Of a stretch of 64,000 nt of DNA, positions 21,655-33,300 are shown in pieces. The notes beneath the pieces were generated by a model. The model was not told the DNA's origin, did no database searches, and saw only the letters and a program-made list of their open reading frames with translations. The translations under genes and the position numbers were made by a program. This DNA is from Entomortierella parvispora (taxonomy: Eukaryota; Mortierellomycota; Mortierellomycetes; Mortierellales; Mortierellaceae): positions 2,170,001 to 2,234,000 of the forward strand of contig OY752140.1 of NCBI GenBank assembly GCA_963573315.1, written 5' to 3'. Every line of letters starts with the position of its first letter. Positions within the stretch are counted from its first letter, which is position 1.

Positions 21655-21670
21655 CCCGGAGGCCCATGGC
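21655..21670 (+). repeat. Target-site duplication of the LINE, 3' copy
   Basis: Exact second copy of the 16 bp at 19929-19944, directly after the LINE poly(A) tail. Confidence 0.75.
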
Positions 21671-21847
21671 GTCTACTTTCATGCAGACGCTGACAGCTAT
21701 TGGGAGCCTGTCAGCGGTCTTGTCAGCGGATACGTCAGCAGTTCATCAGACCCGCTGACAACCGACGACTCAGACTATGAGTTGGTAGATTTGTAGATTT
21801 AGCAGATAGCCTCTATAAGTAGACCTGGTCCGCAAGGATGGATCGGC

Positions 21848-21886
21848 ATCTTCTGATGCCGATATCTTTCCCTCCTTGCTTGACAG
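21848..21886 (+). repeat. 39-bp direct repeat, copy 1
   Basis: From ATCTTCTGATGCCGATATC to CTTGCTTGACAG, identical to 21927-21965. The copies start 79 bp apart. The block itself contains a short hairpin together with the flanking GATCGGCATC (GGCATC/GATGCC). Confidence 0.85.
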
Positions 21887-21926
21887 GTAACTCTTCCGTA
21901 GCACTATTTGATATAACTCAATACAG

Positions 21927-21965
21927 ATCTTCTGATGCCGATATCTTTCCCTCCTTGCTTGACAG
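21927..21965 (+). repeat. 39-bp direct repeat, copy 2
   Basis: Identical to 21848-21886 over 39 bp. The flanking sequence differs on both sides. Confidence 0.85.
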
Positions 21966-22721
21966 AATACGTCGATTCTCCTGAAGATCCAAGCACTCTT
22001 GTAAATACAGCCGTACATAACAAAGCAGCGCGTTTATACGACATCAGCTAAATAATTATTTCCTTGATGTTTGGAATTCCATTAAAGTCACGTGACTAAT
22101 AAAAAAAAACCGTGATGAATCACGTGACATGTACCTCCTTTCTTCTTCAAAGCGCTGTCCCCTCCTCTGCCTCCCTCTAGGTCATTGTGGTGTGAACAAG
22201 CGCAGGCGCCAGTGCGTCGTTTGGTCAACTTTCAAGGAAACTTCTCTCGTTTTTGACAAAAAAAAAATTAAGTCACTATTGCTGCCATGCGGGAAACATA
22301 AAGTGCCACGAGGGCGCGACTCAGTAGCTCGATATCACCGCATTAAGGAAATGAACCCCACGCCAAGGAAACAGACATCATTGCCAAGGAAAGAAAAGAT
22401 CACGTTCAATAATGAGAAACTGGGGCATGGAAATAAAGTTGAGCCTTGGCAAGCTCAGATACAGCCGTAATTTTGCTCGCTCTTACCGAAACAGGCAGGC
22501 CAGGATGATCGCGCAGCAGACGCTCGGTAATACAAGCCCTATACTCTACTGGGCTTGATATCTGCTGTGTATGATGTCTACAGCCATTACAGCCATGCAG
22601 TGATGGTAGGGAGGTAGGGATCGACAAAACTTGATGCTGTTGCCAAGTAGAGCAAAAAGCATCGCGAAGATTTACGTTTCTCGGAAATGATCCGAGATTT
22701 TCATCGTCTTGGTAAAGAGAA
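21966..22721. other. Intergenic region upstream of the S41 protease gene
   Basis: No gene is supported. Two CACGTG palindromes (E-box-like, 22089-22094 and 22121-22126) lie about 30 bp apart within GTCACGTGAC and ATCACGTGAC contexts, about 710-750 bp upstream of the protease start. The short open frame at 22129-22470 has no recognisable domain. Confidence 0.45.
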
Positions 22722-22730
22722 TATATATAT
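22722..22730 (+). promoter_or_regulatory. TATA box of the S41 protease gene
   Basis: TATATATAT lies 104 bp upstream of the proposed ATG at 22835, followed by a C/T-rich leader. It is the clearest TATA element in the window and suggests a regulated or strongly expressed gene. Confidence 0.6.
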
Positions 22731-22834
22731 AGGACCACCAATCCAGCTCATCTCATTGTCGTTCTATCATCCACATACTGCATTCTCATTTACTCCAAAC
22801 CTCAAACCCCCTCCAACCTTCCTCCCTTTCTGTC

Positions 22835-25018
22835 ATGGTGTTATTTCCGATCAAGACTCTGATTCTTTCGATCTCGGCGGCCACCATGGCGACTGTGGCA
22901 GCCGCAGGCTCCGCCCCGACTGGCTGCTCGGATCTCGCGTCCAAGGCAGGCAACAACATCACCTACAGTGATGTGAAAAACTGCTACGATTCGGTCCCTT
23001 TCGAGAAGGCAGTTGCCCAAACAACTCTCGAGACGATTACCACTCTCTTTGACGAGTACTACATCTCTCGCGATTGGGCTACGGCCCTTCATTTGCCCAA
23101 ACCTTTCGAGAGCGATCCTGTTGACATCGTTGCAAAACTGAAGAAGATTGGACGTACTAATTACTCGAGCGATCGCAAGTTCCACACAGACATCTACAAG
23201 GCCATTGAGTCCCTCCATGATGGTCATGCTGTGTATGGTCGTAAGTTAATCAATTTTCAGGATAATGGATTTCTCTCCTACTGCTTTCGTTGCAAGCCAT
23301 TTCAGAGTCTGACCATTTGTACGCGCTCTTTTTCATAGCTTACTGTTACAGTGCTTACCTCTTTGGACAACCTCTGAACCTATACGCGCCTGTTATTAAT
23401 GGCAAACTGGTATGAATGGCAACGCGTTTATTCATTTGCTGTTAAAACAAATATTCTATTTGAGCTTGCCTTAACGCAAAACGATTAATATTACTTGACA
23501 CACTGTACATAGGTTCTTAAGGTTTACAAGGACAACCTCGATCGTGGCTACGAGGACTGTGATGTCATCAAGATCGACGGCGAGGACGCCATGGGCGTGA
23601 TCAAGAAGCGGGCCAAGATTCTTATGACCTCCAAGGATCCCAACGTGCGTTTCAACGACGCTTTGGCATCGATGGCCTACGAACAAGAGGCTGGAACCTT
23701 TACTATTGTCCCCGGCCAGTTTGCCAGCAGGCAGACTTTGCCTGAGCGTCCCTCTATTCGCTACGAGCTCAAGTGCTCTAAATCAAAGAAGAACGTCTCT
23801 CTGGACGATGCATGGGTCATTACCCCTCAGGGACCCTGGCAGTTTACCGACACTGACTCGTACTATAAAACCGTCTGCCTTGCCCCATCGGATCCTACTG
23901 CCAGCCCTATCGCCAAGCGTGATCTGGACGCTGTGTCGCTCAAGCGCCACAACAAAGTCCTTGCCTCCTCAAAGCGAGATCTCAACAGCCCAGCTAACGG
24001 TACCCCCTCTTCTGATCTCGCACCTTCTTCCGACCTTGACGCCGCCTATCCTCTGGCAACTCAGATCGGAGCCGGCAACAGTACCGTCTTTTATCAGCTC
24101 AAGGACCACCCTACCGTTGGTGTTTTTGTGATCTATGTCATGGGGATCGATTTTAACGAGATCGACTTTATGTACCAGTCCCTCGAAACCCTCTACAAGA
24201 ATGGTGTGACCGACATCATCATTGATGTTGTCGGTGGCACTGGTGGCTACGCCAACGTCGGCCCCGATATTGCCCAAATCTTCTTCCCCAACAAAGGACC
24301 CCTTGACAAGGCTGCCGCTATGAACTTCCGTGTCACCCCCGCGATTCAGAAACTCAGCTCCAAGGTCTTCAACTCGACTGACGGAGGCATGAGCAAAATC
24401 GGCAACATGTTTAGTGTCCTGGGCGGAGGTTTCTACGACGCCTCGCGCTTTTGGGACTTTAAAAAGAACCACACATACACTGACAACTCGCTGTACATGG
24501 ACGCTGTCACCGAAACCCAGCAGGGACGCAAGGCTGTCTACACCAAGCTGACCGCTTACGCGCCCCACACTCACCCCGTCCATCCCAATCTCGCAAAATA
24601 TCCTTGGACCAACAATCCTGACCGCCTGCGCATCGTGACGGATGGACGATGTATCTCTGCCTGTGCCAATGCCATCTACTTTATCGCTAATGAGTACAAA
24701 GTCAAGTCGTATGGTATTGGTGGAACTCCCGGACAGCCCCTGTCCAAGTACTCCTATGCAGTTGGAGCCGCCATCTTCATTGAAAAGTTCCAGGCCATGT
24801 TTGCTTCCGGTAATATGACTAGCCCTGTCAAGGACCTGCCTTACCAGTCAATCATGGGCTGGGCCGTCGCTGAAATCTATGCGCCTGGTAGCAAGATCCC
24901 TCTGGAGTTTGATGCCGCTCGTCATCCTACTGACTACCGCCTCAATTATGATCCTGTCAATGCTCGTTCTCGTGAGGCCATGTGGAGTCAGGTCGCCAAA
25001 GCCGCTTGGAAGAAGTAA
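22835..25018 (+). CDS. Secreted S41-family (CPAF-like) serine protease
   Basis: Three exons, 22835-23240, 23339-23409 and 23513-25018, give 660 residues. The N-terminus is a signal peptide (hydrophobic LILSISAATMATVAAAG). The N-terminal domain has the LHDGHAVY motif seen in fungal S41 relatives of the chlamydial protease CPAF. The C-terminal peptidase domain has RIVTDGRCISACANA near residue 535, where Ser in the C-I-S-A-C segment is the expected nucleophile. Several Asn-X-Ser/Thr sites fit passage through the secretory pathway. Between residues about 290 and 330 there are three Lys-Arg pairs (AKRD, LKRH, SKRD) in a low-complexity linker, possible Kex2 cleavage sites. A second in-frame Met at 22886 would shorten the signal peptide. 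Substrate unknown. Confidence 0.82.
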
Positions 25019-25530
25019 GCGCCTCTCTCCATCCAGGATTACAATTAGCAAGCTATAGGAATCATAAAGACGTGTTTTTCGGCATGTTTCTATAATTTAT
25101 AATAAAATCCTTCATCATAAGCGCGCTGCAAACATCTTTCACTCACTTGATCATCTAGCGGTATCTTATTCTTCGTACTGGTCGATCTTGTGTCGCGTGC
25201 ATGACTTGTTCCAAATTCCTGTGAATCAGCCCTGTCCTAGGTTTGCCTAGATGATATTACTGAGGTATGCTTTTGGGATGGGGAGGGAAAAGACGAAAAA
25301 ACGAGCGAGGGTGGGAGATAGTAACAGCGAGATAACAAAGCGGGTTGCTGGCTGCGTTCAGGCGAAAGGATCAGTGTCGCCAATGTGCTAGCTGGCATAT
25401 AGTCTACGGAGACAAGTCCCAAAGCCGCATCGAAATCATGTGAAAAAAGTCTACGATATTGCAAATACGGAACACACAACACAGCGGACCAAATTCTGTA
25501 TAAACGTGGTATACATAATTATAATACTGT
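25019..25530. other. Convergent intergenic region
   Basis: 3' flank shared by the protease gene (+) and SYS1 (-). ATAATAAAATCC at about 25098 is a plausible polyadenylation signal for the protease gene. No gene seen. Confidence 0.5.
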
Positions 25531-26564
25531 CTATGGGTCACCTACGGGTACCATCTCGTAGCGATCTGATGTCCTTTGGCGACCAAGGTTCTGCCCGCCC
25601 AAAATACCCGATCGAATGGCTGGAGAGTAAATTCCCCGTAATGTTGTTGCGTCCTCACTGGAGCGTGCCTTTTGCGGCATCATGGCTCGAGCGGCGGACG
25701 AGGAAAGATCTGTCCCTGAGGAATCCAAGGATTCCATAAGTAATCCTGCTGACTCTTCAAATGCATATCCGTCATGCTCGCCTCCATGGCCAGTACTTCC
25801 AGAATTCCCACCTTGATTACTTCCACTGACAGTTTGACTTGTATTGCTATTGGTTCCAGCGTTGTTGTTATTGCTGTTCCCGCCAAGAACAATCGGTTCC
25901 ATTTCCAGCTGCATGCAGACGTATTCGCCTCCAAAGATCATGATACCGCACGTGGTTCCGTTGAGGGCCCACCAGAGGAAGCTTGATGGGACGTGGTCAG
26001 AGTAGAGGGTCGTCATCAGCACATGATAGAGGAGAAGCGTAAGCGAGAAATCCAGAACGAGTCTAGCTCGTGATACGATCTTGAGAAGGAGATAGACCCT
26101 ATAATGATTGAAATACCTGTTAGTAAATTGGCAATGCTGGCAGTTGATGTTGGATCGTGTTGAAACCCGCGTTGGATCAAGAAAGGGGGAAGGGGGATCT
26201 CCTTACCCTACAACGGAGTTGAGTAGCCATGCCAAGCCGAGTAGCATGCCTTGTGCATTGTCAGCTCTGATTTCACGAAAATTAAGGATAGCGTCTAAAG
26301 TAATGTCTGTCCCTGACAGTTTGGAAAAGATGTAGACAATGGTCGAGATGGAGATGTACCATATAGCCTGCAGGCATACAATTTGGGACTGGATGCGCCG
26401 TCGATGGAGAAAGGGGGACAGTGAATATTAGTTTCGGATGCCAACCAAAGGCATGCTACAAGCAGGTATGACAGTCAATGCGGGTGTTCTTTGACAAAAG
26501 GTCGTACGAGGATCAGGACAGGGTCCCATTGAGTGGCGCGAAATGACGAGGTATTGGATGACAT
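25531..26564 (-). CDS. SYS1: Golgi integral membrane protein Sys1
   Basis: Three exons, 26564-26508, 26388-26207 and 26098-25531, give 268 residues. Family blocks are QWDPVLILSQIVCLQAIWY, GMLLGLAWLLNSVVG, LDFSLTLLLYHVLMTTLYS and FLWWALNGTTCG with GEYVCMQLEMEPI. These match the four-helix Sys1 fold that anchors Arl3/ARFRP1 at the trans-Golgi and acts in vesicle traffic. The splice join restoring LILSQIV is a strong check on the model. Human SYS1 has 156 residues. Here about 120 extra C-terminal residues, rich in Asn, Gly and Ser, follow the core and are probably cytosolic and disordered. It is tandem with the shikimate dehydrogenase gene, with 169 bp between them. Confidence 0.9.
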
Positions 26565-26733
26565 GACATGCGAAAGATGGAGGATGTGGAGAACAGTGAT
26601 GCGGGGATGCTGGAAAGAATTGGGCGAAGGTGAATAGGAAAGAAAAGGTATGGCCATGAATAAAAAATCAGTATAGTTTTATTTTTTGTTATTTCAAATA
26701 TTTTTTTGTGTTTATTTTTTATTTTTTATCTGT

Positions 26734-27651
26734 TTACTGCCGATTGGCTTGCACACGGTTCATTTGAGATTGCACGCTGTCTAGGTCCCACCTCTGGCCT
26801 GTCCACTTTAACGCTTGCCATCCTCCTTGTTCCACCAGAACCTCGCCTCCCTCTACTGTTGCCCATCCTGCCTGCTTTGCGAGCTTCAAGAACCTTGTGA
26901 ACCGAGGAGTGTAGGCCAATTCAACCGCGACGCCTCGACGTGGCTGATCCGCGTCAGAGCCCACTGTAAAAATTGATCCATTGAACATGGACTCTGAGTC
27001 AATCGTGCCAGGGACCGTCGCGACAATCAAATCAAATCCTTCCTGTGGGGTGTCTGATGAAGATAGCGAAATCAAGTCGTTGGCACCCAAGACGTGAACT
27101 GGGAACAGGTTTTTGAAGCTGTCCGCCACAGACTGAGCTCTGACCAGAGTCCTGTTGTAGATTGAGATATCTGTGCAGCCCAGCCGATGGAGGGCATAAA
27201 GTGCAGCTCGGGAGGTGCCTCCTGCGCCAATGACCAGGCCCCTCATTGTTGTAGGGTCTACCTTGGATGTAGAGTTGAGGTGTCGCTTGATCTGATAAGA
27301 GATCCCAAGCCAGTCCGTGTTGTCACCGACTAGTTTCTTCCTGTCCTTCGCGTCTACCTCTATGGGAATAACGGTATTGACCGCGCCGATAGCCTGGGCC
27401 TCGGGTGTAATCTCGTCCAATTGACCCATGATATCCAGCTTGTGGGGGATTGTCACACTGGCACCACCAAACTCGGGTGCTCGCATCTTGCTCACGACGG
27501 AGGCATCGACCTCGGCAGTCTCATGGAGGCTATAGTGGTAGGGGAGATGTAGGGATTGGAACGAGGTGTTGTGCATGAGCGGGGAAAGCGACTGCTGAAT
27601 GGGAGTACCAAACAGGTAGAATTGCTTTTGAGGGGGAGGCGGGGCAGTCAT
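26734..27651 (-). CDS. Stand-alone shikimate (or quinate/shikimate) dehydrogenase
   Basis: A single exon of 305 residues. The N-terminal substrate domain has FGTPIQQSLSPLMHN and VTIPHKLDIM, where the Lys is the catalytic one. GDNTDWLG carries the catalytic Asp. The nucleotide domain has GLVIGAGGTSRAALYALHRL, and IYNRT is typical of NADP-binding members. The enzyme interconverts 3-dehydroshikimate and shikimate, or quinate and dehydroquinate. Fungi normally carry this activity in the pentafunctional AROM protein. A separate copy therefore suggests a catabolic (quinate-type) or specialised role, which is inference. The start is the Met directly before the first conserved block; the longer upstream frame is leader sequence without family similarity. 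Confidence 0.9.
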   Translation of the reverse strand: MTAPPPPQKQFYLFGTPIQQSLSPLMHNTSFQSLHLPYHYSLHETAEVDASVVSKMRAPEFGGASVTIPHKLDIMGQLDEITPEAQAIGAVNTVIPIEVDAKDRKKLVGDNTDWLGISYQIKRHLNSTSKVDPTTMRGLVIGAGGTSRAALYALHRLGCTDISIYNRTLVRAQSVADSFKNLFPVHVLGANDLISLSSSDTPQEGFDLIVATVPGTIDSESMFNGSIFTVGSDADQPRRGVAVELAYTPRFTRFLKLAKQAGWATVEGGEVLVEQGGWQALKWTGQRWDLDSVQSQMNRVQANRQ

Positions 27652-28173
27652 GGTGGCGATGGAGATGAGAAGGAAAGCTGGAGAGGGAAGGAGGGAATGA
27701 ATGAGTGAAGACGAGAAGGTGAAGACGAGAAGGTGAGTCAAGGTACAGAGATCAGAATAAAATAAAAACTGGCTAGTGACGTCATAAATCGCGGATAAAG
27801 TATCCGAGAAACAAAAACTTGCCAAATCGGGCGCGCTCAGCGCCAGGGACGGAGAGCAGGCCGCCGACTGGTGCGAAAAAGAGGAAAAGAGTGTGCAAAA
27901 AGTGCGAAGTGAGCGGTCTCGTCCCTTTTGTGTGCTCCCTCTCTCCCACAGTCCACCGGCGCCTTTGAATCTGCTCCTTCCTCCGATCACCTCTCTCTCC
28001 TTCTTCTCCCTTTCTCCTTCTCTTCTCCCAACCCCATCCCCATCCCCATCCATCCTCCCCTTCTTCTTTGTCCCTCTCTCCTCCCCTCTTTCCGCACAAC
28101 AACCCTGCTCGCCCATCGTGGATCAGACTCGTGTGGATCTGTCTCCCAATCGCATTTAACTCAGCCGACAATC
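27652..28173. promoter_or_regulatory. Divergent promoter region (SDH / mitochondrial carrier)
   Basis: The 522 bp between two divergent start codons are strongly C/T-rich on the plus strand at about 27925-28105, next to the carrier gene. No TATA box is obvious. The assignment rests on layout only. Confidence 0.45.
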
Positions 28174-30015
28174 ATGTCATCCAACGTCGAGATCTCGTCG
28201 TCCCCTGCCTCGCCTGCACCTTCCCCCGCCACCGCCATCGCTCATCAGCTCCAGTCAACCTTCAGCGGCAATGAGTCCTCCAATGCTTCGGCCTTGAAGC
28301 GCGCCTTGCCTCCGTCAACAAGTCTCCTCGAAGAACCCGAGCCTCCATACATCGATGTAAAACGTCAATGGCCCTTTGTTTCACAGGCGTGCCGAGCAAC
28401 GAGAGCATGTAGAGTCCATCTGTGCGAATGTACTAATCGAGTCCTTTTTTACTCTGCTGTTATAATCTAGGTCTTGATTGCAGGAGGAATGGGAGGCACG
28501 ATCGCCGATTTCATCATGCACAGGTAGGACCACCACTTCTGGGTCAAGGCACCACAGACACGATACAAAGAAAGAAAAATCTTTGTCCTCCCCCCTCCGA
28601 CCAGTTGTTTGTCGTTCCTGCGTCTGTGCGATTCAGTGTTTTTTGGTGGCAACTTGCTAATTATCCTTGCTGTTGTCGCCCATTCTCATTAGTGTGGATA
28701 CGGTCAAGACTCGATTGCAAGGACAGCCCTCCGCCAACCCACCAAAATACAACAACATGTTCCATGCCTACAGCACTATCCTGCGCGAGGAGGGTGTTTC
28801 TCGAGGACTTTACAGTGGTGTTGCTCCCGCCATGACGGGATCCTGTACGTTTGCGTGACTCTTTGCTCAAATGCATTACACAAACATCTATCAGTCATGG
28901 AGCATGGAAACTGACATTCATGTTTTGTAATCATTATCACACTAGTGCCAGGAACTACCCTTTATTTTGGAACATACGAATATACCAAGCGCACTCTGAC
29001 TGCTGCAGGATGCCCTGATACTTTGGCCCATTTGGCCGGAGGTAAGCTTCAATTATTTTATTCCCAGGCTCTCTCTCTGTTTTTCTCTCAAGTCCATCCT
29101 CAAAGGAACAGTTTGAACCACGTTGTCTAACAGACTGGATGTCAACATGAATAGGATCCATCGGAGATTTTTTCGCATCATTCATCTATGTTCCTTCCGA
29201 GGTACTAAAGACGCGGATGCAATTGCAAGGACGGTATAACAATCCATCGTTCATCAGTGGCTACAACTACAAGAACACATGGCATGCATTGCAAATGATT
29301 GTCAAATATGACGGCGTCGGAGCTTTATACCAAGGATACAGAGCTACCCTTCTTCGCGATGTTCCTTTCTCAGCCCTCCAATTTGCGTTCTATGGTAAGG
29401 AGAAAAAAAAAGATATATAATGGCGAGAGAGTCGTCTACTTATGTCTGACACTATACTTCTATTTCCATGTTTTGCATAGAAAAATTCAAGGTCGAGGCG
29501 AGGAAATGGGAGGCTCGACCAGATGGCCAAATGTCACTGCATATCGAGACAGCTTGCGGAGCTGTTGCTGGTGGACTGGCTGGATTCTTGACCACCCCTC
29601 TGGATGTCATGAAGACCTTGTTGCAGACACAGGTTAAGAAGCCAAAGGTACTGCACAGACCCCCTTTTTCAGCAGATTTGGTATGACACTGGGAATCCTG
29701 TATTAATCTCTCCATTGAATGTACTAGACCTCAATATCAACGGCTGGTTCAGCTGCAGCCTCTGCAGTAGCAGGTACAACGTCGACCGCATCAACGGCAG
29801 TGGCGCAAAAGTACTACGTCGGCATTTGGGATGGATTGAAGTGGAATCTGAAGCATCATGGTGTTATTGGAGGACTCTTCCGTGGTGTTGGACCAAGAGT
29901 CTTTTGGACATCGTTGCAGAGTGCACTCATGTTTGTCATCTATGAGCAAGCATTGCACCTTCAAGACAATATGCGACATTTCGGACAGTGGCCCTATGGA
30001 GCCGCCTCTAGCTAA
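28174..30015 (+). CDS. Mitochondrial carrier (SLC25 family, Mme1/YMR166C-like)
   Basis: Seven exons join in phase to 392 residues: 28174-28356, 28471-28523, 28693-28844, 28946-29041, 29155-29394, 29481-29647 and 29728-30015. All three carrier repeats are present with signature helices ending [21 protein letters not shown] and [11 protein letters not shown]. The first repeat has Ser in place of the signature Pro. The second repeat, with [17 protein letters not shown] and [18 protein letters not shown], closely resembles yeast YMR166C (Mme1), a proposed mitochondrial magnesium exporter. The substrate here is therefore only a guess. About 60 Ser/Pro/Ala-rich residues precede the first helix, and an Ala/Ser/Thr linker lies in the third repeat. 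It acts in the inner mitochondrial membrane. Confidence 0.88.
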
Positions 30016-30367
30016 AAGCGAGCGCACCCACCCCTCTTTTTTTTTTATAATTCTCTCTTCTTCTGTCGCCTTTTTTCTTTCTTTTGTCTTTTTTTTCTTC
30101 CCATTCTCCCTTTTGCTTCCTTCACCTCCCCTCTTGTACAAAACAAAATATCACCATCGAAAACCCGGAGATTGGATTGGCAGGTCAACCGCACTTTCCT
30201 TTTTTCTGTGTTGAATAGATTCTGCGCCATTTTTTTTCTTCTTCATAATCCTTCTCCTATAGACGCGCGAATGTAATACAAAACCTTCCACCTCTCTCTT
30301 TGACATGATTGTTATGAGGGATAAAAAAAAAGTGAGTCCTACATCCGCCTAACAAATTATTTATTCT
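30016..30367. other. Convergent intergenic region
   Basis: 3' flank between the carrier (+) and the GBD/FH3 gene (-), with several T-rich runs (about 30040-30110). No gene seen. Confidence 0.5.
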
Positions 30368-33300
30368 CTATGGTCGTTCTAAGGGTGGCAGAACAATTGC
30401 AGAAAACTGGTCTCGAATCTTTTGATCCCGAAGTCGAAACAAATCCTCACGGACGACAATAGGGGCCGTCAACACAAGGGGGTCAGCTGTTTCTTGGATC
30501 TCTCTTCTTCTCATTGCGTCCTCGGACGTGGCGTCTTGTCTTCGCTGAGCCGAAAGGGAGGACGAGGAAGCTGCAGACACCAGCTTGCGGACATCCTCTT
30601 GAATCTTTAAATCAAAGTCTACCACCTTGTCCTCTTCCTGAGGCAGAGAAGCTAAACCAGCCATCGCTATCGGTTTCGAGGAGACAGCAGAGGTCGGTAG
30701 TGCTTGAGACGAAGCTACAGGCACCGGTAATCGGGAACTCGAGACTGTTGTTGTTGTTGGAGTCGTAGGAGTAGTCGATCTCTGAGTCGACTGCTGTAGT
30801 ATCTGTCTACGACCTTGACTCGAGGCAGGAGAGATGGAAGACGAAGAAGAGGAACCTTCAGTGAAAATGGAGCTTGTTGATATCGACGATGATGAAGATA
30901 GCTCTAACGCCGCCGCAGGTATACGTGGTGGACGAAGATTATGACCTCGGACAGTGCTCGGGTTGACTGCAGTCACAGCCTTGGCAGCGGGAGGAACTGC
31001 AGTATTCTCCAAGTTCTCATTTGCCGGTGAAGATTTGTTATCCTTGGAGACGAGGGGTGGGTTTGCAGCGCCCATACTGGATCGCCTTCCTCCATTCCCA
31101 AACGTATTGGTACTACTACCGCTGTTGCTTCGCAGTACCTTGGGTCGAGGAAGTTGTGATGGTGGTGAGGACGCGAGTTCCAGAGGAGCAGGTTCTGATG
31201 GCCCACTGTTGACATCAGTCTGGTCATCAGCAACAGTCAAAGGCACCTTCAGGCTCGTGGGTCTCTCTTGCTTCGGAACGTGAGCCTCACCCACCGAGGG
31301 TTGTGCCGCTATTGCTCTCGACGGAGCAGCCAGCTTGGCATCTACTGCTGGCGACGTTGACGGTGCGTGACTTTGGAGAGGGAATTGCGGTCGAGGATCG
31401 ACATTTACAATAGGCGAAGGCGGCGGACGCGAGTGCGGAGGTAGAGGAAACTGTGATGGACCAGCTAATCCTGATCTTGAGTCCATAGAAGAAAGTCGAT
31501 TTTTGCTCTTTGGAGGGAGTATCGGCAGTCTGCTGGCATCGTAATTAGCTGTTGAATAAGAGAGGTCGGAGGTTGGACTAGTGTTCGTTCCAGTCTCGCC
31601 AAGGGTGGCTCTCCTTGGAGGTTGGGATGGTGGGGATAGAGCGTGGGAGGGCGAGAATCTTTCTCTTGTTGGAGTGATAGCACCGTCCCGTCCAAGAATG
31701 ACCATGCCCTCCGCAATTCTCCTGGCAGCAATGGGTTCCTTGCCCATGAGTACGGCTGGCCCTCCTACTACATTGCCACCAAAAACTTCAGCTCCAGCGG
31801 ATGACATGCCGAGGCGACTGACAGGAGGCCTTTGCAAAGCTGAACCTCGGCGTTGGTGGTGCTGCTGATGTGGTATTTGCATCTGCTTCTGCCTTTGCTG
31901 CGATGGCTGAGGAGATGCAGATGCGGGTCGTAGCCACTCTTGTCGTACCTTCAGCTGGGGTTGAGGATACGAAACACGGTGCTGCTGGTGTTCAGGAGAT
32001 TTAATGCCTGTTCTATAGTTGTTATTGTTGGTATAGGGCTTTGGGACCATAGAGATTTGAATCAAGAGGTCTTCAACTTGGGCACACAAGTCTTGGCTTT
32101 GGACATGATCCGACAAGATACGCTAGAAAAAAGTGTTCGATTGATGACATATAAGTATTTCTACAAAGTCGTAGCCGTCCATCAGACAGGTATTAAACAC
32201 GGTAATACCTCAAAGGCGTCTTGAAGGTTACTGTTCCTAATGCTTTTTGCAAACGCAAGCCCAGGGACCGAAATGTGCATGTCAAACATCAGCTTGGAGA
32301 CCAATTCGAGGTGTGCTATCTAGCGATAGCGGTACAAAGTGAATGTTAACCTGTTAGTAATAGATATTGTCCAGAAAGGGCCCGCAAACACTTATTACAC
32401 GTCTTACCAAGAAAGAAATGACTTCACGATCCTCACCAGCCTCATATCTCAGAGTGGGACTTGTTGGAATTGAAACGGCAGAAGTATGACGTCTCCGCTT
32501 GATATTGTCAAAGGAAAAAAGTGAAAGTCCAGACGTGGCCCCTGGGGGGCTACTACTAAGGAAAGAAAGGCCGGAAGTAACAGAGGACACCTTGGATGGC
32601 ATCCCATGGGATGTTGGTCTAGCTTTCCCGATGGGTTGTTCCTTAGGTATAGGTGATACGGGGATATCTTCTGTCATTTTGACGCCACACATCTGTAATA
32701 ATTCGTTCAAATATCCAATCCACCGAGAATATGTCCACAGGTTCTCGTCCGCTTCGTCGGCAAACGCACTATTAACACCCCCAATAATTTCATCTGCAAC
32801 GGTCTCCTTCAGGATTTGATCTCTTAGTTCTGGTTCTCGTGCAAGAATGGCAGCCAAGATGCTAACTGACGCTTGCGCATTTGAGAATGTCGGGATTTGG
32901 TCCAAGGAAAGAGCAGGCAATGATTGAAACTGCAAGCCAGCAGGGCCATTAACACCAGTCGTTCGAGCCAAAGGGGGTTTAGGGATGGAGGACGATCTAA
33001 AGCGCTGTTGTTGTTGATGGTCTGTAGTAGCAGCACCAGATATATAGCCCGGTCTCACTTGTCTACCTTCAGGGATTGGTGCTAATACAGGTGACTCTGT
33101 AATAGCCAAGGCGCGCATCAGTGGGAAAAATGAACACTCCTTAACCAGAGATGAGATTCCTCCCTAATGAATTAAAATGGGTCAGTCGCATTGACCTGTG
33201 GTCGTATGATATTCTTTCCGTTTTTAGGCTTTCAGCAAGATTGCGTCTTTACCTCCAGTGGAACAATGGCTTTGATGCATTGTAAGACTTGATGTAAAAG

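Noticed and set aside
22129-22470. Open frame of 113 codons upstream of the S41 protease
   Set aside because: No domain, no conserved splice context, and it lies in A/T-rich promoter-like sequence.
27652-28116. Upstream extension of the shikimate dehydrogenase frame
   Set aside because: The extra 155 codons are not family-like and lie in a pyrimidine-rich leader. The Met at 27651 matches the usual family length.
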